In this document: piece by piece, positions 1 through 8,139 of the stretch | Layout of the letters: every line of letters begins with the position of its first letter | Numbering within the stretch: the first letter of the stretch is position 1 | Origin: Pseudomonas shahriarae | GTDB lineage: Bacteria > Pseudomonadota > Gammaproteobacteria > Pseudomonadales > Pseudomonadaceae | Length of the DNA stretch: 64,000 nucleotides | Assembly (NCBI RefSeq): GCF_014268455.2 | Contig: NZ_CP077085.1 | Coordinates: forward strand, 1,922,001 to 1,986,000 | Reading direction: 5' to 3' | Program-made: the position numbers and the translations under genes | The notes under the pieces: generated by a model | What the model was told of the DNA's origin: nothing | Databases searched by the model: none | What the model saw: only the letters and a program-made list of their open reading frames with translations

Positions 1-21
1 GCCGGGTTGTTTTCGTTCTAG
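1..21 (+). CDS. hicA: HicA-type toxin, C-terminal tail only (partial)
   Basis: The first seven codons read AGLFSF and stop, ending 24 bases before the HicB-like start. HicA toxins are small mRNA-interferase proteins that commonly end in a lysine/alanine-glycine-leucine tail and sit directly upstream of hicB. The identification rests mainly on position; the rest of the gene lies outside the window. Confidence 0.45.
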   Translation, partial: AGLFSF

Positions 22-45
22 GTCGGTTTTTTCAGGAGAATATTC

Positions 46-450
46 ATGCAATACCCAATCTGTATCGAATGGGGCGATGACTTTACCGCCACCGGTATCC
101 AGATCCCTGATATTCCAGGCGCGGTGACGGCCGGGGACAGTTTTGAAGAGGCTTACAACGCCGCCGTCGAAGTGGCTCACATCCTGTTGCAGGAGCTGGC
201 TGGCGAAGGCCGCGCGATTCCGATGCCGACCTCGGTGGCGACGCACCACGGCAATGAGGAGTACGCCGGGATGGGCTGGGGGATGCTCGAGCTCGATATC
301 TCGCCTTACCTGGGCAAGACCGAGAAGGTCAATGTCACGTTGCCGGGGTATGTGATCCAGCGTATTGACCGTTATGTGCGCGAGCACAAGGTCAAAAGTC
401 GCTCGTCATTCCTGGCGGATGCGGCGCTGGAGAAGTTGGTGCGTTCTTGA
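46..450 (+). CDS. hicB: HicB-family antitoxin
   Basis: A 134-residue antitoxin expected to bind and neutralise HicA and to repress its own operon. Residues 1-80 form the HicB-like partial RNase H fold (MQYPICIEWGDDF... with the IPDIPGAVTAGDS signature). Residues about 92-134 look like a ribbon-helix-helix DNA-binding domain (KVNVTLPGYVIQRIDRYV). An AGGAGA ribosome-binding site lies 7-10 bases before the ATG. The order toxin then antitoxin fits hicAB. Length is normal for the version with a C-terminal Arc/MetJ-type domain. Confidence 0.85.
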   Translation: MQYPICIEWGDDFTATGIQIPDIPGAVTAGDSFEEAYNAAVEVAHILLQELAGEGRAIPMPTSVATHHGNEEYAGMGWGMLELDISPYLGKTEKVNVTLPGYVIQRIDRYVREHKVKSRSSFLADAALEKLVRS

Positions 451-808
451 AATCGGTGAGTTCGGTGGTGGGGCGTCGAAGCTAAAATGTAGAGCGGATA
501 TTTCGTGGGACGGCGAGGATTTGGATTAAGAAACGTGTGTCTTTTTTGCGTTTTCCAAGGGCCATCAGCAAGTTGAATGGGCTTTTTCAAGACGGCATAA
601 CCCTTGGGGATTGTAAGGATCCATGTGTTTTGTCAGTAAACCGAACAAGCGGCCAAAGCGTTTCAATAAGACTCAAAGCCCCGGTGGCGGGGTGATTTCC
701 TGCATGAAAGATTAGGCACGGATGACGGGGACCGAGACGGCTTTCTGCGATGAAAGGCGGCGCAGTTGGACCCTGATATCCCAGTTATTAATCGAATCGG
801 AGATCGCC
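451..808. other. Intergenic region with no gene recognised
   Basis: About 360 bases between hicB and the metalloprotease. A short GC-rich hairpin (GCCCCGGTGGCGGGGT, about 677-692) lies near the right end without a U-tract. An in-frame ATG at 722 could lengthen the protease by 29 residues, but that stretch shows no domain or signal peptide. I see no RNA gene or clear promoter. Confidence 0.4.
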
Positions 809-2323
809 ATGAGTCAAATCAACAACACTGCTGCTCATCCTGGCTGCTGTCCTGAAGGTATGCATGGGCCGTCCAGGGAACCCATGTCTGCCCGTGGGAA
901 ACGCTCCCTCAGTACTGATCAGGTTGCCGGGCATCTTACGCGCAGCGGTACGCGTTTTAACGATCGGGACGGGGACGGCAAGACGCAGGTTTCCTACAAG
1001 CTCCAGGGGTTCACCGAGCAGCAGAAAACCTGTGCTCGCCGGGCCATGGAGGCTTGGCAAGACGTGGCCAACATCAGTTTTCATGAGAACGCCCGCAAGA
1101 CGGATGGATCTATAGAGGTGTCCGGCTCCCATCGCATGGAAAGTGGCGTGGCATGGGGGCCGACACGGCACAATCCCGCGGCGAAAGCCACGATCGGTAC
1201 ACGGCGTGCCTCACATGCGCCCAAGGAGGGGAGTTACTTCCACACCACGATGGTTCACGAGATAGGCCATTGCCTGGGGCTGGCGCATCCCGGTGACTAC
1301 AACGGTGGCGGATCGTACGAGCGGGATGCGAAGTTTGCGCAGGACACCCGGGCCGGTACGGTCATGAGTTATTGGGCGGAGCACAAGAACGCGGGTCATG
1401 ACTTCAAGGGGCGGATGCCCTCGGTGCCCATGATGTATGACATCGCGGCGGTTCAGCGTCTTTATGGTGCCAACCACACTACCCGCAACACAGACACGAC
1501 CTATGGGTTCAACTCCAATACCGGGCGTGACGTACTGAGCATCAAGAGCGCTGCGGACTCAGCGGTTTTTTGTGTCTGGGACGGCGGCGGTAACGACACC
1601 CTGGATTTCTCCGGCTATTCCCAGGACCAAAACATCAACCTCAATGCGCAATCATTCTCGGACGTCGGGGGAATGAAAGGTAATGTTTCCATCGCCAAGG
1701 GCGTGACCCTGGAAAATGCCGTCGGCGGTGCAGGCAATGATGTGCTGACCGGCAATGATGCAGACAATCGCCTCAAGGGGGGCAGGGGGGCAGACAAGCT
1801 GCGCGGAGGCGGCGGGGCGGACATCTTCGTCTACGACAAGGCCAGTGAATCCACGCCGCAGAACCCCGACCTGATCGAGGATTTCACCAGCGGCACCGAC
1901 AAAGTCGATGTTTCTGGCGCCTTGAGAGAAGCCGGTATCAAACACCTCAACTTCTCCAGTCAATTCAATGGGCAGCCAGGCAATGCCGTGCTGGGTTATG
2001 ACGCGCGTACGGGGCGTGGCAGTCTGGCGATTGATATGAACGGTAGCGGCAAACCTGACTTGCTATTGACCACTGCCGGTAAAATCCAAGCCACCGATAT
2101 CGTGACGGGAGGACCGACGCCAACCCCCGGGCCCGCCCCCTTACCCACCCCGGCGCCAACCCCTGTGCCGCCCCCGACTCCGACCCCACCGCCTATGCCG
2201 GCACCCGCTCCCGCTGAATCCCTACTCGCGATCTTGACGAGTGTGCTCCAGAGTACCCTCATGCTGTTGCAGGGGCTCATTCGGTTATTTGAGAAGGGCC
2301 AGGCAGGGCAAGGGCATCGGTAG
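809..2323 (+). CDS. Serralysin-like (M10) zinc metalloprotease with RTX repeats and proline-rich C-terminal extension
   Basis: The 504-residue protein carries the metzincin site HEIGHCLGLAHP (zinc ligands near H150, H154, H160; catalytic E151) and a Met-turn GTVMSYW near residue 185. Four RTX nonapeptide-like repeats follow (GGAGNDVLT, GNDADNRLK, GGRGADKLR, GGGGADIFV; about 306-341), then the peptidase M10 C-terminal domain. Classical serralysins end soon after this in a type I secretion signal. Here a Pro/Thr-rich linker (about 435-469) and a hydrophobic, possibly helical tail follow. Several cysteines are also unusual for the family. No aprDEF-like exporter or inhibitor gene is adjacent. 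I chose ATG 809 because GGAG lies 7 bases upstream; ATG 722 is possible. Confidence 0.8.
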   Translation: MSQINNTAAHPGCCPEGMHGPSREPMSARGKRSLSTDQVAGHLTRSGTRFNDRDGDGKTQVSYKLQGFTEQQKTCARRAMEAWQDVANISFHENARKTDGSIEVSGSHRMESGVAWGPTRHNPAAKATIGTRRASHAPKEGSYFHTTMVHEIGHCLGLAHPGDYNGGGSYERDAKFAQDTRAGTVMSYWAEHKNAGHDFKGRMPSVPMMYDIAAVQRLYGANHTTRNTDTTYGFNSNTGRDVLSIKSAADSAVFCVWDGGGNDTLDFSGYSQDQNINLNAQSFSDVGGMKGNVSIAKGVTLENAVGGAGNDVLTGNDADNRLKGGRGADKLRGGGGADIFVYDKASESTPQNPDLIEDFTSGTDKVDVSGALREAGIKHLNFSSQFNGQPGNAVLGYDARTGRGSLAIDMNGSGKPDLLLTTAGKIQATDIVTGGPTPTPGPAPLPTPAPTPVPPPTPTPPPMPAPAPAESLLAILTSVLQSTLMLLQGLIRLFEKGQAGQGHR

Positions 2324-2346
2324 GTGAGGGTTGGCACCTGATGGGT

Positions 2347-3543
2347 TCAGGCTCTTACGGTCGACGCGCCCCTGGACACACTCAAGAAGCGCAGCAAGGC
2401 CACCAACGGGAACGCGCTACCCACCAGGATCACCCCAAGCCAGCCGCCGTGTTCATACACACTGCTGGCAATCGCCGAGCCAAAGGCGCCACCGATGAAG
2501 ATGCTGGTCATGTACAGCGCGTTCAAGCGGCTGCGGCTGTGGGCGTCGAGGGCATAGATGGTGCGCTGGCCGAGGACCATATTCATCTGCACGCAGAAGT
2601 CCAGGACCACGCCCGTGACCATCAAGCCGATGACGCTGTAGGCCGGATGTACCAGCGCCGGTAGAAAACTCAGGGCCGCCAGCAACATGGCCAGCAACGA
2701 AGCACGGTGGGTGTGGCCGGCGTCCGCCAGGCGCCCACTGATCGGTGCTGCGATGGCGCCGAGGGCACCGACCAGGGCAAACAGGGCGATCTGGCTCTGG
2801 CTCAAGCCGTGGTTGCGTGAGAGTTCCAGGGGCACGGCGGTCCAGAACAGGCTGAAGGCAGCGAACAGGCAACCCTGGTAGAACGCCCGTTGGCGCAGCA
2901 ACGGTTGCTCGCGCAGCAGAGTGGCCAACGAGCGCAACAACTGGCCATAGCTGGCGCTGTGGTCCGGCTGGCGTTTGGGCACGGTCAACAACAGCACCAC
3001 GCTGATAATGGCCATCATTGCGGCTGCGGCCATGAACATCGCCCGCCAGCCGAAGTGGTCCGCCACCAGGCTGGACACCGGCCGTGCCAGCAGGATGCCC
3101 AGCAACAGGCCACCCATGATGCTGCCCACCACCCGGCCACGGGACTCGGCAGGTGCCAAGTGCGCGGCCAGGGGAATCAGGATCTGCACTGATACCGAGC
3201 TGAAGCCAATCAGCAACGACACCAACAGGAACAGGTTCGGCTCTTTGGTAAAGGCCGCACCCAACAGGCTGGCGATGGCGACCACGGTGGTGATGATCAT
3301 CAGCCGACGGTTTTCCAGCAGGTCGCCCAACGGCACCAGAAAGAACAGGCCCAGGGCATAACCAATCTGGGTCAGGGACACGATCAGGCTGGCCATGGCG
3401 GGTGTCAGGCCGATGTCCGGGGCAATCAACTCAATGATCGGTTGTGCGTAGTAGATGTTGGCGACGATGGCGCCGCAGCAGAACGCAAACAGCAGCACCA
3501 TGCCACGGGTCATGGTGGCGGTCGCGGGTGAGGTAGCGGTCAT
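2347..3543 (-). CDS. Major facilitator superfamily transporter (drug/metabolite exporter type)
   Basis: A 398-residue inner-membrane protein with about 12 hydrophobic segments in two six-helix halves, typical MFS size. A conserved-looking loop after helix 2 (PLGDLLENRRLM) corresponds to MFS motif A (GxLaDrxGrr-like), and NIYYAQPIIELIAPDIG is typical of the YnfM/arabinose-efflux-like subgroup. Substrate cannot be told from sequence. It is transcribed alone, converging on the metalloprotease. ATG 3543 is used; a second Met at residue 12 immediately precedes the first membrane helix and could be the true start. Confidence 0.85.
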   Translation of the reverse strand: MTATSPATATMTRGMVLLFAFCCGAIVANIYYAQPIIELIAPDIGLTPAMASLIVSLTQIGYALGLFFLVPLGDLLENRRLMIITTVVAIASLLGAAFTKEPNLFLLVSLLIGFSSVSVQILIPLAAHLAPAESRGRVVGSIMGGLLLGILLARPVSSLVADHFGWRAMFMAAAAMMAIISVVLLLTVPKRQPDHSASYGQLLRSLATLLREQPLLRQRAFYQGCLFAAFSLFWTAVPLELSRNHGLSQSQIALFALVGALGAIAAPISGRLADAGHTHRASLLAMLLAALSFLPALVHPAYSVIGLMVTGVVLDFCVQMNMVLGQRTIYALDAHSRSRLNALYMTSIFIGGAFGSAIASSVYEHGGWLGVILVGSAFPLVALLRFLSVSRGASTVRA

Positions 3544-3662
3544 GGTGTTCTCGTTAAAACGGGGAAGGATGGCGTGAAGGGTAAAGGGTAGGCGAGGGAG
3601 GGGGTAAAGTGTTACTGATGATTTCAGTCATGCCTGGCATTAATGCCTTGCGCAGAACCCAG

Positions 3663-3753
3663 TGTGGGAGCGGGCTTGCCCGCGATGGCGGCGTGTCAGG
3701 TTGGAAATACCTGGCTGATACACCGCTATCGCGGGCAAGCCCGCTCCCACATT
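3663..3753. repeat. REP pair (inverted) forming a long hairpin
   Basis: TGTGGGAGCGGGCTTGCCCG and its complement about 60 bases later form a REP doublet just beyond the sbp stop codon. The T-run after the right copy is on the + strand, so it would not serve as a U-tract for leftward transcripts. Confidence 0.85.
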
Positions 3754-3773
3754 TTTTGAACGCGTTTTGTCAG

Positions 3774-4778
3774 TTATTGACCGCTGTAGATCTGGTCGAA
3801 GACCCCGCCATCATTGAAGTGGGTTTTCTGCACGGTGCGCCAGTCGCCAAAGGTCTTCTCTACCGAGAGGAAGTCAACTTTCGGGAAACGGTCGGTGTAT
3901 TTGGCCAGCACCGCTGGGTCACGTGGACGCAGGTAGTTGTTGGCGGCAATTTCCTGGCCTTCGGCCGACCACAGGTATTTCAGGTAGTCATCGGCCACCG
4001 CACGGGTGCCTTTCTTCTCGACCACTTTGTCGACCACCGACACCGGCGGCTCGGCTTCAGCGGAAACGCTTGGGTAAACCACTTCGAACTGATCGCGGCC
4101 GAACTCACGGGCAATCATTTCCGCTTCGTTTTCAAAGGTCACCAGCACGTCGCCGATCTGGTTGGTCATGAACGTGGTGGTCGCGGCACGGCCACCGGTA
4201 TCGAGCACCGGCGCCTGCTTGAACAGCTTGCCGACAAAGTCCTTGGCCTTGTTTTCATCGCCGCCGTTCTTCAGCACATAGCCCCAGGCCGACAGGTAGG
4301 TGTAGCGCCCGTTACCGGAAGTCTTGGGGTTGGGCACGATCACCTGTACGCCATCCTTGAGCAGGTCCGGCCAGTCTTTCAGGGCCTTGGGGTTGCCCTT
4401 GCGTACGATAAATACGGTGGCGGAAGTGAATGGCGCGCTGTTGTTCGGCAGGCGGGTGACCCAGTTGTCGGGCACCAGTTTGCCGTTGTCCGCCAGGGCG
4501 TTGATGTCGGTGGCCATGTTCATGGTGATCACGTCAGCCGGCAGGCCGTCGATGACCGAGCGCGCCTGTTTGCTGGAACCGCCGAAGGACATCTGCAAGG
4601 TCAGCTTGTCGTTCGGGTGTTCGGCTTGCCAGTGCTTCTGGAACGCCGCGTTGTAGTCCTTGTAGAAGTCACGCATCACGTCATACGAGACGTTGAGCAG
4701 GGTGGTCGAGGCGGCCTGGGCGCCGATGGACAGTGCAAGGCCGGCGGCCAGGAGCGAAGCGCTAACGAGTTTTTTCAC
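3774..4778 (-). CDS. sbp: Periplasmic sulfate-binding protein of an ABC importer
   Basis: This 334-residue protein has a signal peptide (MKKLVSASLLAAGLALSIGAQA, cleaved near residue 22) and the sulfate/thiosulfate-binding signature: LLNVSYDVMRDFYKDYN at the N-terminus and NPKTSGNGRYTYLSAWGY in the middle. It would deliver sulfate to a CysTWA permease. No permease or ATPase genes are adjacent, so it is an orphan component here. REP hairpins lie downstream. Family assignment is firm; sulfate versus thiosulfate preference is not resolved. Confidence 0.93.
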   Translation of the reverse strand: MKKLVSASLLAAGLALSIGAQAASTTLLNVSYDVMRDFYKDYNAAFQKHWQAEHPNDKLTLQMSFGGSSKQARSVIDGLPADVITMNMATDINALADNGKLVPDNWVTRLPNNSAPFTSATVFIVRKGNPKALKDWPDLLKDGVQVIVPNPKTSGNGRYTYLSAWGYVLKNGGDENKAKDFVGKLFKQAPVLDTGGRAATTTFMTNQIGDVLVTFENEAEMIAREFGRDQFEVVYPSVSAEAEPPVSVVDKVVEKKGTRAVADDYLKYLWSAEGQEIAANNYLRPRDPAVLAKYTDRFPKVDFLSVEKTFGDWRTVQKTHFNDGGVFDQIYSGQ

Positions 4779-4871
4779 TGCTCATTCCTTGTTGTTCGCG
4801 AAGGTGGTGGCTTATAGCCCACGACTATAGCCGCGGTGGCATAGACGCTTAAAGATTAAAAAGTACTTTGC

Positions 4872-5696
4872 TTATTCCACTTTTTTATAGAGCCCGTTGC
4901 CGCAGCGCGAACAGAAGGCCGCGTTGGGTTCGTGGCTGCTTTTCTTGCACACCGGGCAGTCGTGTTGCAATTGCTCGCCGCGCATGGCGTTGGCCAGTTC
5001 GGCGGTAAAGATCCCGGTGGGCACGGCGATGATCGAGTAGCCGGTGATCATCACCAGCGACGAGATCACCTGGCCCAGCGGGGTCTTGGGCACGATGTCG
5101 CCAAAGCCCACGGTGGTCAGGGTCACGATGGCCCAGTAGATGCCCTTGGGTATGCTGGTAAAGCCATGCTTCGGGCCCTCGATCACGTACATCAGGGTGC
5201 CGAACACCGTCACCAGGGTGCAGACGCTGACCAGGAACACCACGATCTTTTGCTTGCTGCCGCGCAGCGCCGACATCAGGTAGTTGGCTTGCTTGAGGTA
5301 CGGGCTGAGCTTGAGCACCCGGAAGATCCGCAACATGCGGATGATGCGGATAATCAGCAGGTACTGGGCGTCGCTGTAGTACAGGGCGAGGATGCCGGGG
5401 ACGATGGCCAGCAAGTCCACCAGCCCGTAGAAACTGAAGGCATAGCGCAATGGCTTGGGCGAACAATACAGGCGCAGGCCGTACTCGATGGCGAAGATCA
5501 GCGTGAAGCCCCACTCGATATAGGCCAGCACATCGGCGTAGTTCTGGTGCACGACGTCGATGCTGTCGAGCATCACGATCACCAGGCTGGCGAGGATGAT
5601 CAGCAACAGGATGCCGTCGAAGCGCCGCCCGGCCGCCGTGTCGCTCTGGAAAACCATGACGTAGAGCCGCTGGCGCCAGTCGTTGTTACTGTCCAT
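4872..5696 (-). CDS. Voltage-gated-type potassium channel subunit with C-terminal zinc ribbon
   Basis: A 274-residue ion transporter with an S1-S4 voltage-sensor-like half, an S4-like arginine series (RIIRMLRIFRVLKL), a pore loop with the selectivity filter TTVGFGD, and a final S6 helix. This is the six-helix K+ channel plan (PF00520). The last 30 residues carry CPVCKK...CSRCG, a four-cysteine zinc-ribbon-like motif likely facing the cytoplasm. The same tail is seen in related proteobacterial channels, from memory. It would form tetramers in the inner membrane. The gene stands alone between sbp and the urea transporter gene. Confidence 0.88.
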   Translation of the reverse strand: MDSNNDWRQRLYVMVFQSDTAAGRRFDGILLLIILASLVIVMLDSIDVVHQNYADVLAYIEWGFTLIFAIEYGLRLYCSPKPLRYAFSFYGLVDLLAIVPGILALYYSDAQYLLIIRIIRMLRIFRVLKLSPYLKQANYLMSALRGSKQKIVVFLVSVCTLVTVFGTLMYVIEGPKHGFTSIPKGIYWAIVTLTTVGFGDIVPKTPLGQVISSLVMITGYSIIAVPTGIFTAELANAMRGEQLQHDCPVCKKSSHEPNAAFCSRCGNGLYKKVE

Positions 5697-5727
5697 GAAG
5701 TCCGCCTGAATCGAAGATCTGCGAAGC

Positions 5728-6603
5728 CTAGGGGGATTCGAACGGGCTGTCCATGTTGGACCGGTGCCGCAGACGCAGGGTGGCGCGCACCAGCCAGCAG
5801 GCGAGGATAAACGGCGCAGTCAGCGGTGCCAGGTGCAGGCCGGCGAAGCCTGGGGCAAGCAGGCATGCCAGGAGGATGCCGAGCAGGGGCAGCCAGGGTT
5901 GGCGTCGGTACTGGCTGAGGGCCAGGGCGGCAAGCGCCGGGTTATAGCTGTGCAGGCCGAGCAGGGCGCCAGCGCGGTCGTCGAGCAGCAGGCCGAGTGC
6001 CATGCCGCTGCAGGCGCCCACCACGGCCCACAGCGCTGCGCGAGGGCTGGCCAGCAGCAGGCCAAGGGCGATCAGCACGCCGGCCAGTGGTTGATCCAGC
6101 AGCACGATCTGCCCCAGGCCGATCAGCGGAGCGCTTAGCCAGTCCAGGGTGTCCGGCGTAGTGATAGGCAGCGCGGCAGGTGCGACCGTGCCGAGCAACA
6201 GCCAGCCTAACCCGACGAAGGGCACGGTATAGGCAGGCAAGTCATCGCCATGGCCCGTGCGCTTGACCCATTGCCGGGTCAGGATCGCACTCAGGCCGCC
6301 GCAGGCCAGGATCAGCGGCGGCAGCAAGGCCGACCAGGCGAAATGCTGGCTGATCAGTAATCCCAGCAACACGCCGTTGTAGCTATAGAGCCCGGCCTGG
6401 CGCTCGGCCTTGGGATAGTCGCGGCGCTGGGCCGTGAGCAGGCCGGCGACCCCGCCCAGCAGCGCACCGCCGAGCAGGGCCGGGGCGCAGGTGAGGATCG
6501 CCAGCAGGCAGAGCAGGCCACACAGCGGGTGGCGTTGCAGGAATATCTGGCTGAAGCCGTTGAGCAGGGCTTCGGCCCAGTCGGGGCAGGTTGGGTTGGG
6601 CAT
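5728..6603 (-). CDS. Urea transporter (UT/Yut family)
   Basis: A 291-residue hydrophobic protein with about ten membrane helices and an internal duplication: LYSYNGVLLGLLISQHF in the first half and LGLHSYNPALAALALSQY in the second, the paired urea-transporter signature. It would act as a urea channel in the inner membrane. Length is typical of bacterial UT proteins. It lies downstream of the glyoxylate operon. Ureide breakdown yields both glyoxylate and urea, so co-location may be functional, but that is inference. Confidence 0.85.
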   Translation of the reverse strand: MPNPTCPDWAEALLNGFSQIFLQRHPLCGLLCLLAILTCAPALLGGALLGGVAGLLTAQRRDYPKAERQAGLYSYNGVLLGLLISQHFAWSALLPPLILACGGLSAILTRQWVKRTGHGDDLPAYTVPFVGLGWLLLGTVAPAALPITTPDTLDWLSAPLIGLGQIVLLDQPLAGVLIALGLLLASPRAALWAVVGACSGMALGLLLDDRAGALLGLHSYNPALAALALSQYRRQPWLPLLGILLACLLAPGFAGLHLAPLTAPFILACWLVRATLRLRHRSNMDSPFESP

Positions 6604-6634
6604 GGTGAGGGAGTCAGGGAGACCGAGTTGCCCT

Positions 6635-6708
6635 TATCGCAGGCAAGCCCGCTCCCCTATTTTGATTGGCGAACCCAATCAAATGTGGAAGCTGGCTTGC
6701 TCGTGATG
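6635..6708. repeat. Degenerate REP pair
   Basis: ATCGCAGGCAAGCCCGCTCCC is followed by a diverged inverted copy (GTGGAAGCTGGCTTGCTCGTGAT) between pyk and the urea transporter gene. It may end or trim the operon transcript; no clear intrinsic terminator is seen. Confidence 0.7.
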
Positions 6709-6723
6709 AGGCCCGAACAGACG

Positions 6724-8139
6724 CTAGATCAACGTCTCAATGCGCAGCGAGTTGGTCGACCCCGGTTGCCCAAACGGCACCCCCGCCGTGATCAACAAGG
6801 TATCCCCACGCTGTGCCATGCCTTGGGCCTGGGCGATTTCCAGCGCGGTGGAACACACCTCGTCCACCTGCCTCAAGCGGTCATTGACCACCGAATGCAC
6901 ACCCCAGGCCACGCTCAAGCGGCGCGCAGTGGACAGGTTGGGCGTGAGGTTGAGGATCGGCACCGCCGGGCGCTCCCGTGCTGCACGCAGGCTGGAGCTG
7001 CCCGACTCGCTGTAGTTCACCAGCACCGCCACCGGCAGGATGCTGCTGATCCGACGGATCGCGCAGCTGATGGCATCCGACACCGTGGCATCGGCCTTGG
7101 GTCGGCTTACATCCAGTTGGGTCTGGTAGTCCGGGCCGTTCTCCACCTGGCGGATGATCTTGCTCATCATCTGCACCGCTTCCAACGGGTATTCACCGGA
7201 CGCGGTTTCGGCCGACAGCATCACCGCATCGGCGCCTTCGGCCACGGCATTGGCCACGTCGGTGACTTCAGCGCGGGTGGGGGCCGGCGAGAAGCGCATG
7301 GACTCGAGCATCTGTGTGGCCACCACCACCGGTTTGCCCAGCTGGCGGCAGGTGCTGATGATGTCTTTCTGGATTTGCGGCACGCTTTCGGCCGGCACTT
7401 CCACGCCCAGGTCCCCTCTGGCGACCATGATCGCATCGCTCAGCTCGGCGATTTCCTGCAGGTAGCGCACCGCCGAGGGTTTTTCGATCTTCGCCATCAA
7501 GAACGCCTTGTCACCGATCAGCTCGCGGGCTTCGCGGATATCTTCGGGGCGTTGCACAAACGACAGCGCCACCCAGTCCACGCCCAGCTCCAGGCCGAAG
7601 CTCAGGTCGCGGCGGTCCTTGGCGGTCAGTGGGCTGAGTTCCAATAAGGCTTGTGGGACGTTCACCCCCTTACGGTCGGACAGTTCGCCGCCATTCAACA
7701 CTGTGGTGTCGATCGCGTCGGCATGCTTGGTAATCACCCGCAGGCGCAGCTTGCCGTCATCCAGCAAAAGGTCCATGCCCGGCTCCAGGGCCTTGATGAT
7801 TTCCGGGTGGGGCAGGTTGACCCGGCGCTGATCGCCCGGTGTCGGGTCAAGGTCCAGGCGCAAGGCCTGGCCACGCACCAGTTGCACCTTGCCTTCGGCG
7901 AAACGCCCGACCCGCAGCTTGGGCCCTTGCAGGTCCATCAGGATCCCCAGGGGGTAATTGAGCTGGCGTTCAACCTGGCGGATCCATTGGTAGCGCTGGG
8001 CATGGTCGGCGTGCTCGCCATGGCTGAAGTTCAGGCGAAAGATGTTCACCCCGGCTTCCACCAGCTCGCGGATGTCATCAATACCGTCGGTGGCCGGCCC
8101 CAGGGTGGCGAGGATTTTGACCTTCTTGTCAGGCGTCAT
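6724..8139 (-). CDS. pyk: Pyruvate kinase
   Basis: The enzyme converts phosphoenolpyruvate and ADP to pyruvate and ATP. The 471-residue form starts MTPDKKVKILATLGPAT, the normal pyruvate kinase N-terminus, so I prefer ATG 8139 over the upstream Met at 8154. Visible motifs are NFSHGEHADH, LMAKIEKPSA (catalytic lysine), MVARGDLGVEVP and the MLSAETASGEYP block. It overlaps ttuD by 11 bases and is the last gene of the gcl operon, where it completes the route from glyoxylate to pyruvate. It corresponds by context to the gene called pykF in P. putida. Confidence 0.95.
   Translation of the reverse strand: MTPDKKVKILATLGPATDGIDDIRELVEAGVNIFRLNFSHGEHADHAQRYQWIRQVERQLNYPLGILMDLQGPKLRVGRFAEGKVQLVRGQALRLDLDPTPGDQRRVNLPHPEIIKALEPGMDLLLDDGKLRLRVITKHADAIDTTVLNGGELSDRKGVNVPQALLELSPLTAKDRRDLSFGLELGVDWVALSFVQRPEDIREARELIGDKAFLMAKIEKPSAVRYLQEIAELSDAIMVARGDLGVEVPAESVPQIQKDIISTCRQLGKPVVVATQMLESMRFSPAPTRAEVTDVANAVAEGADAVMLSAETASGEYPLEAVQMMSKIIRQVENGPDYQTQLDVSRPKADATVSDAISCAIRRISSILPVAVLVNYSESGSSSLRAARERPAVPILNLTPNLSTARRLSVAWGVHSVVNDRLRQVDEVCSTALEIAQAQGMAQRGDTLLITAGVPFGQPGSTNSLRIETLI

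Noticed and set aside
2119-2215. Simple-sequence error or frameshift creating the proline-rich tail of the protease
   Set aside because: The reading frame continues through varied Pro/Thr codons to a non-repetitive tail; I see no homopolymer that would signal an error. It stays as a finding, not an error call.
3609-4817. Long frame antisense to sbp
   Set aside because: Sbp has a signal peptide and clear family motifs on the other strand.
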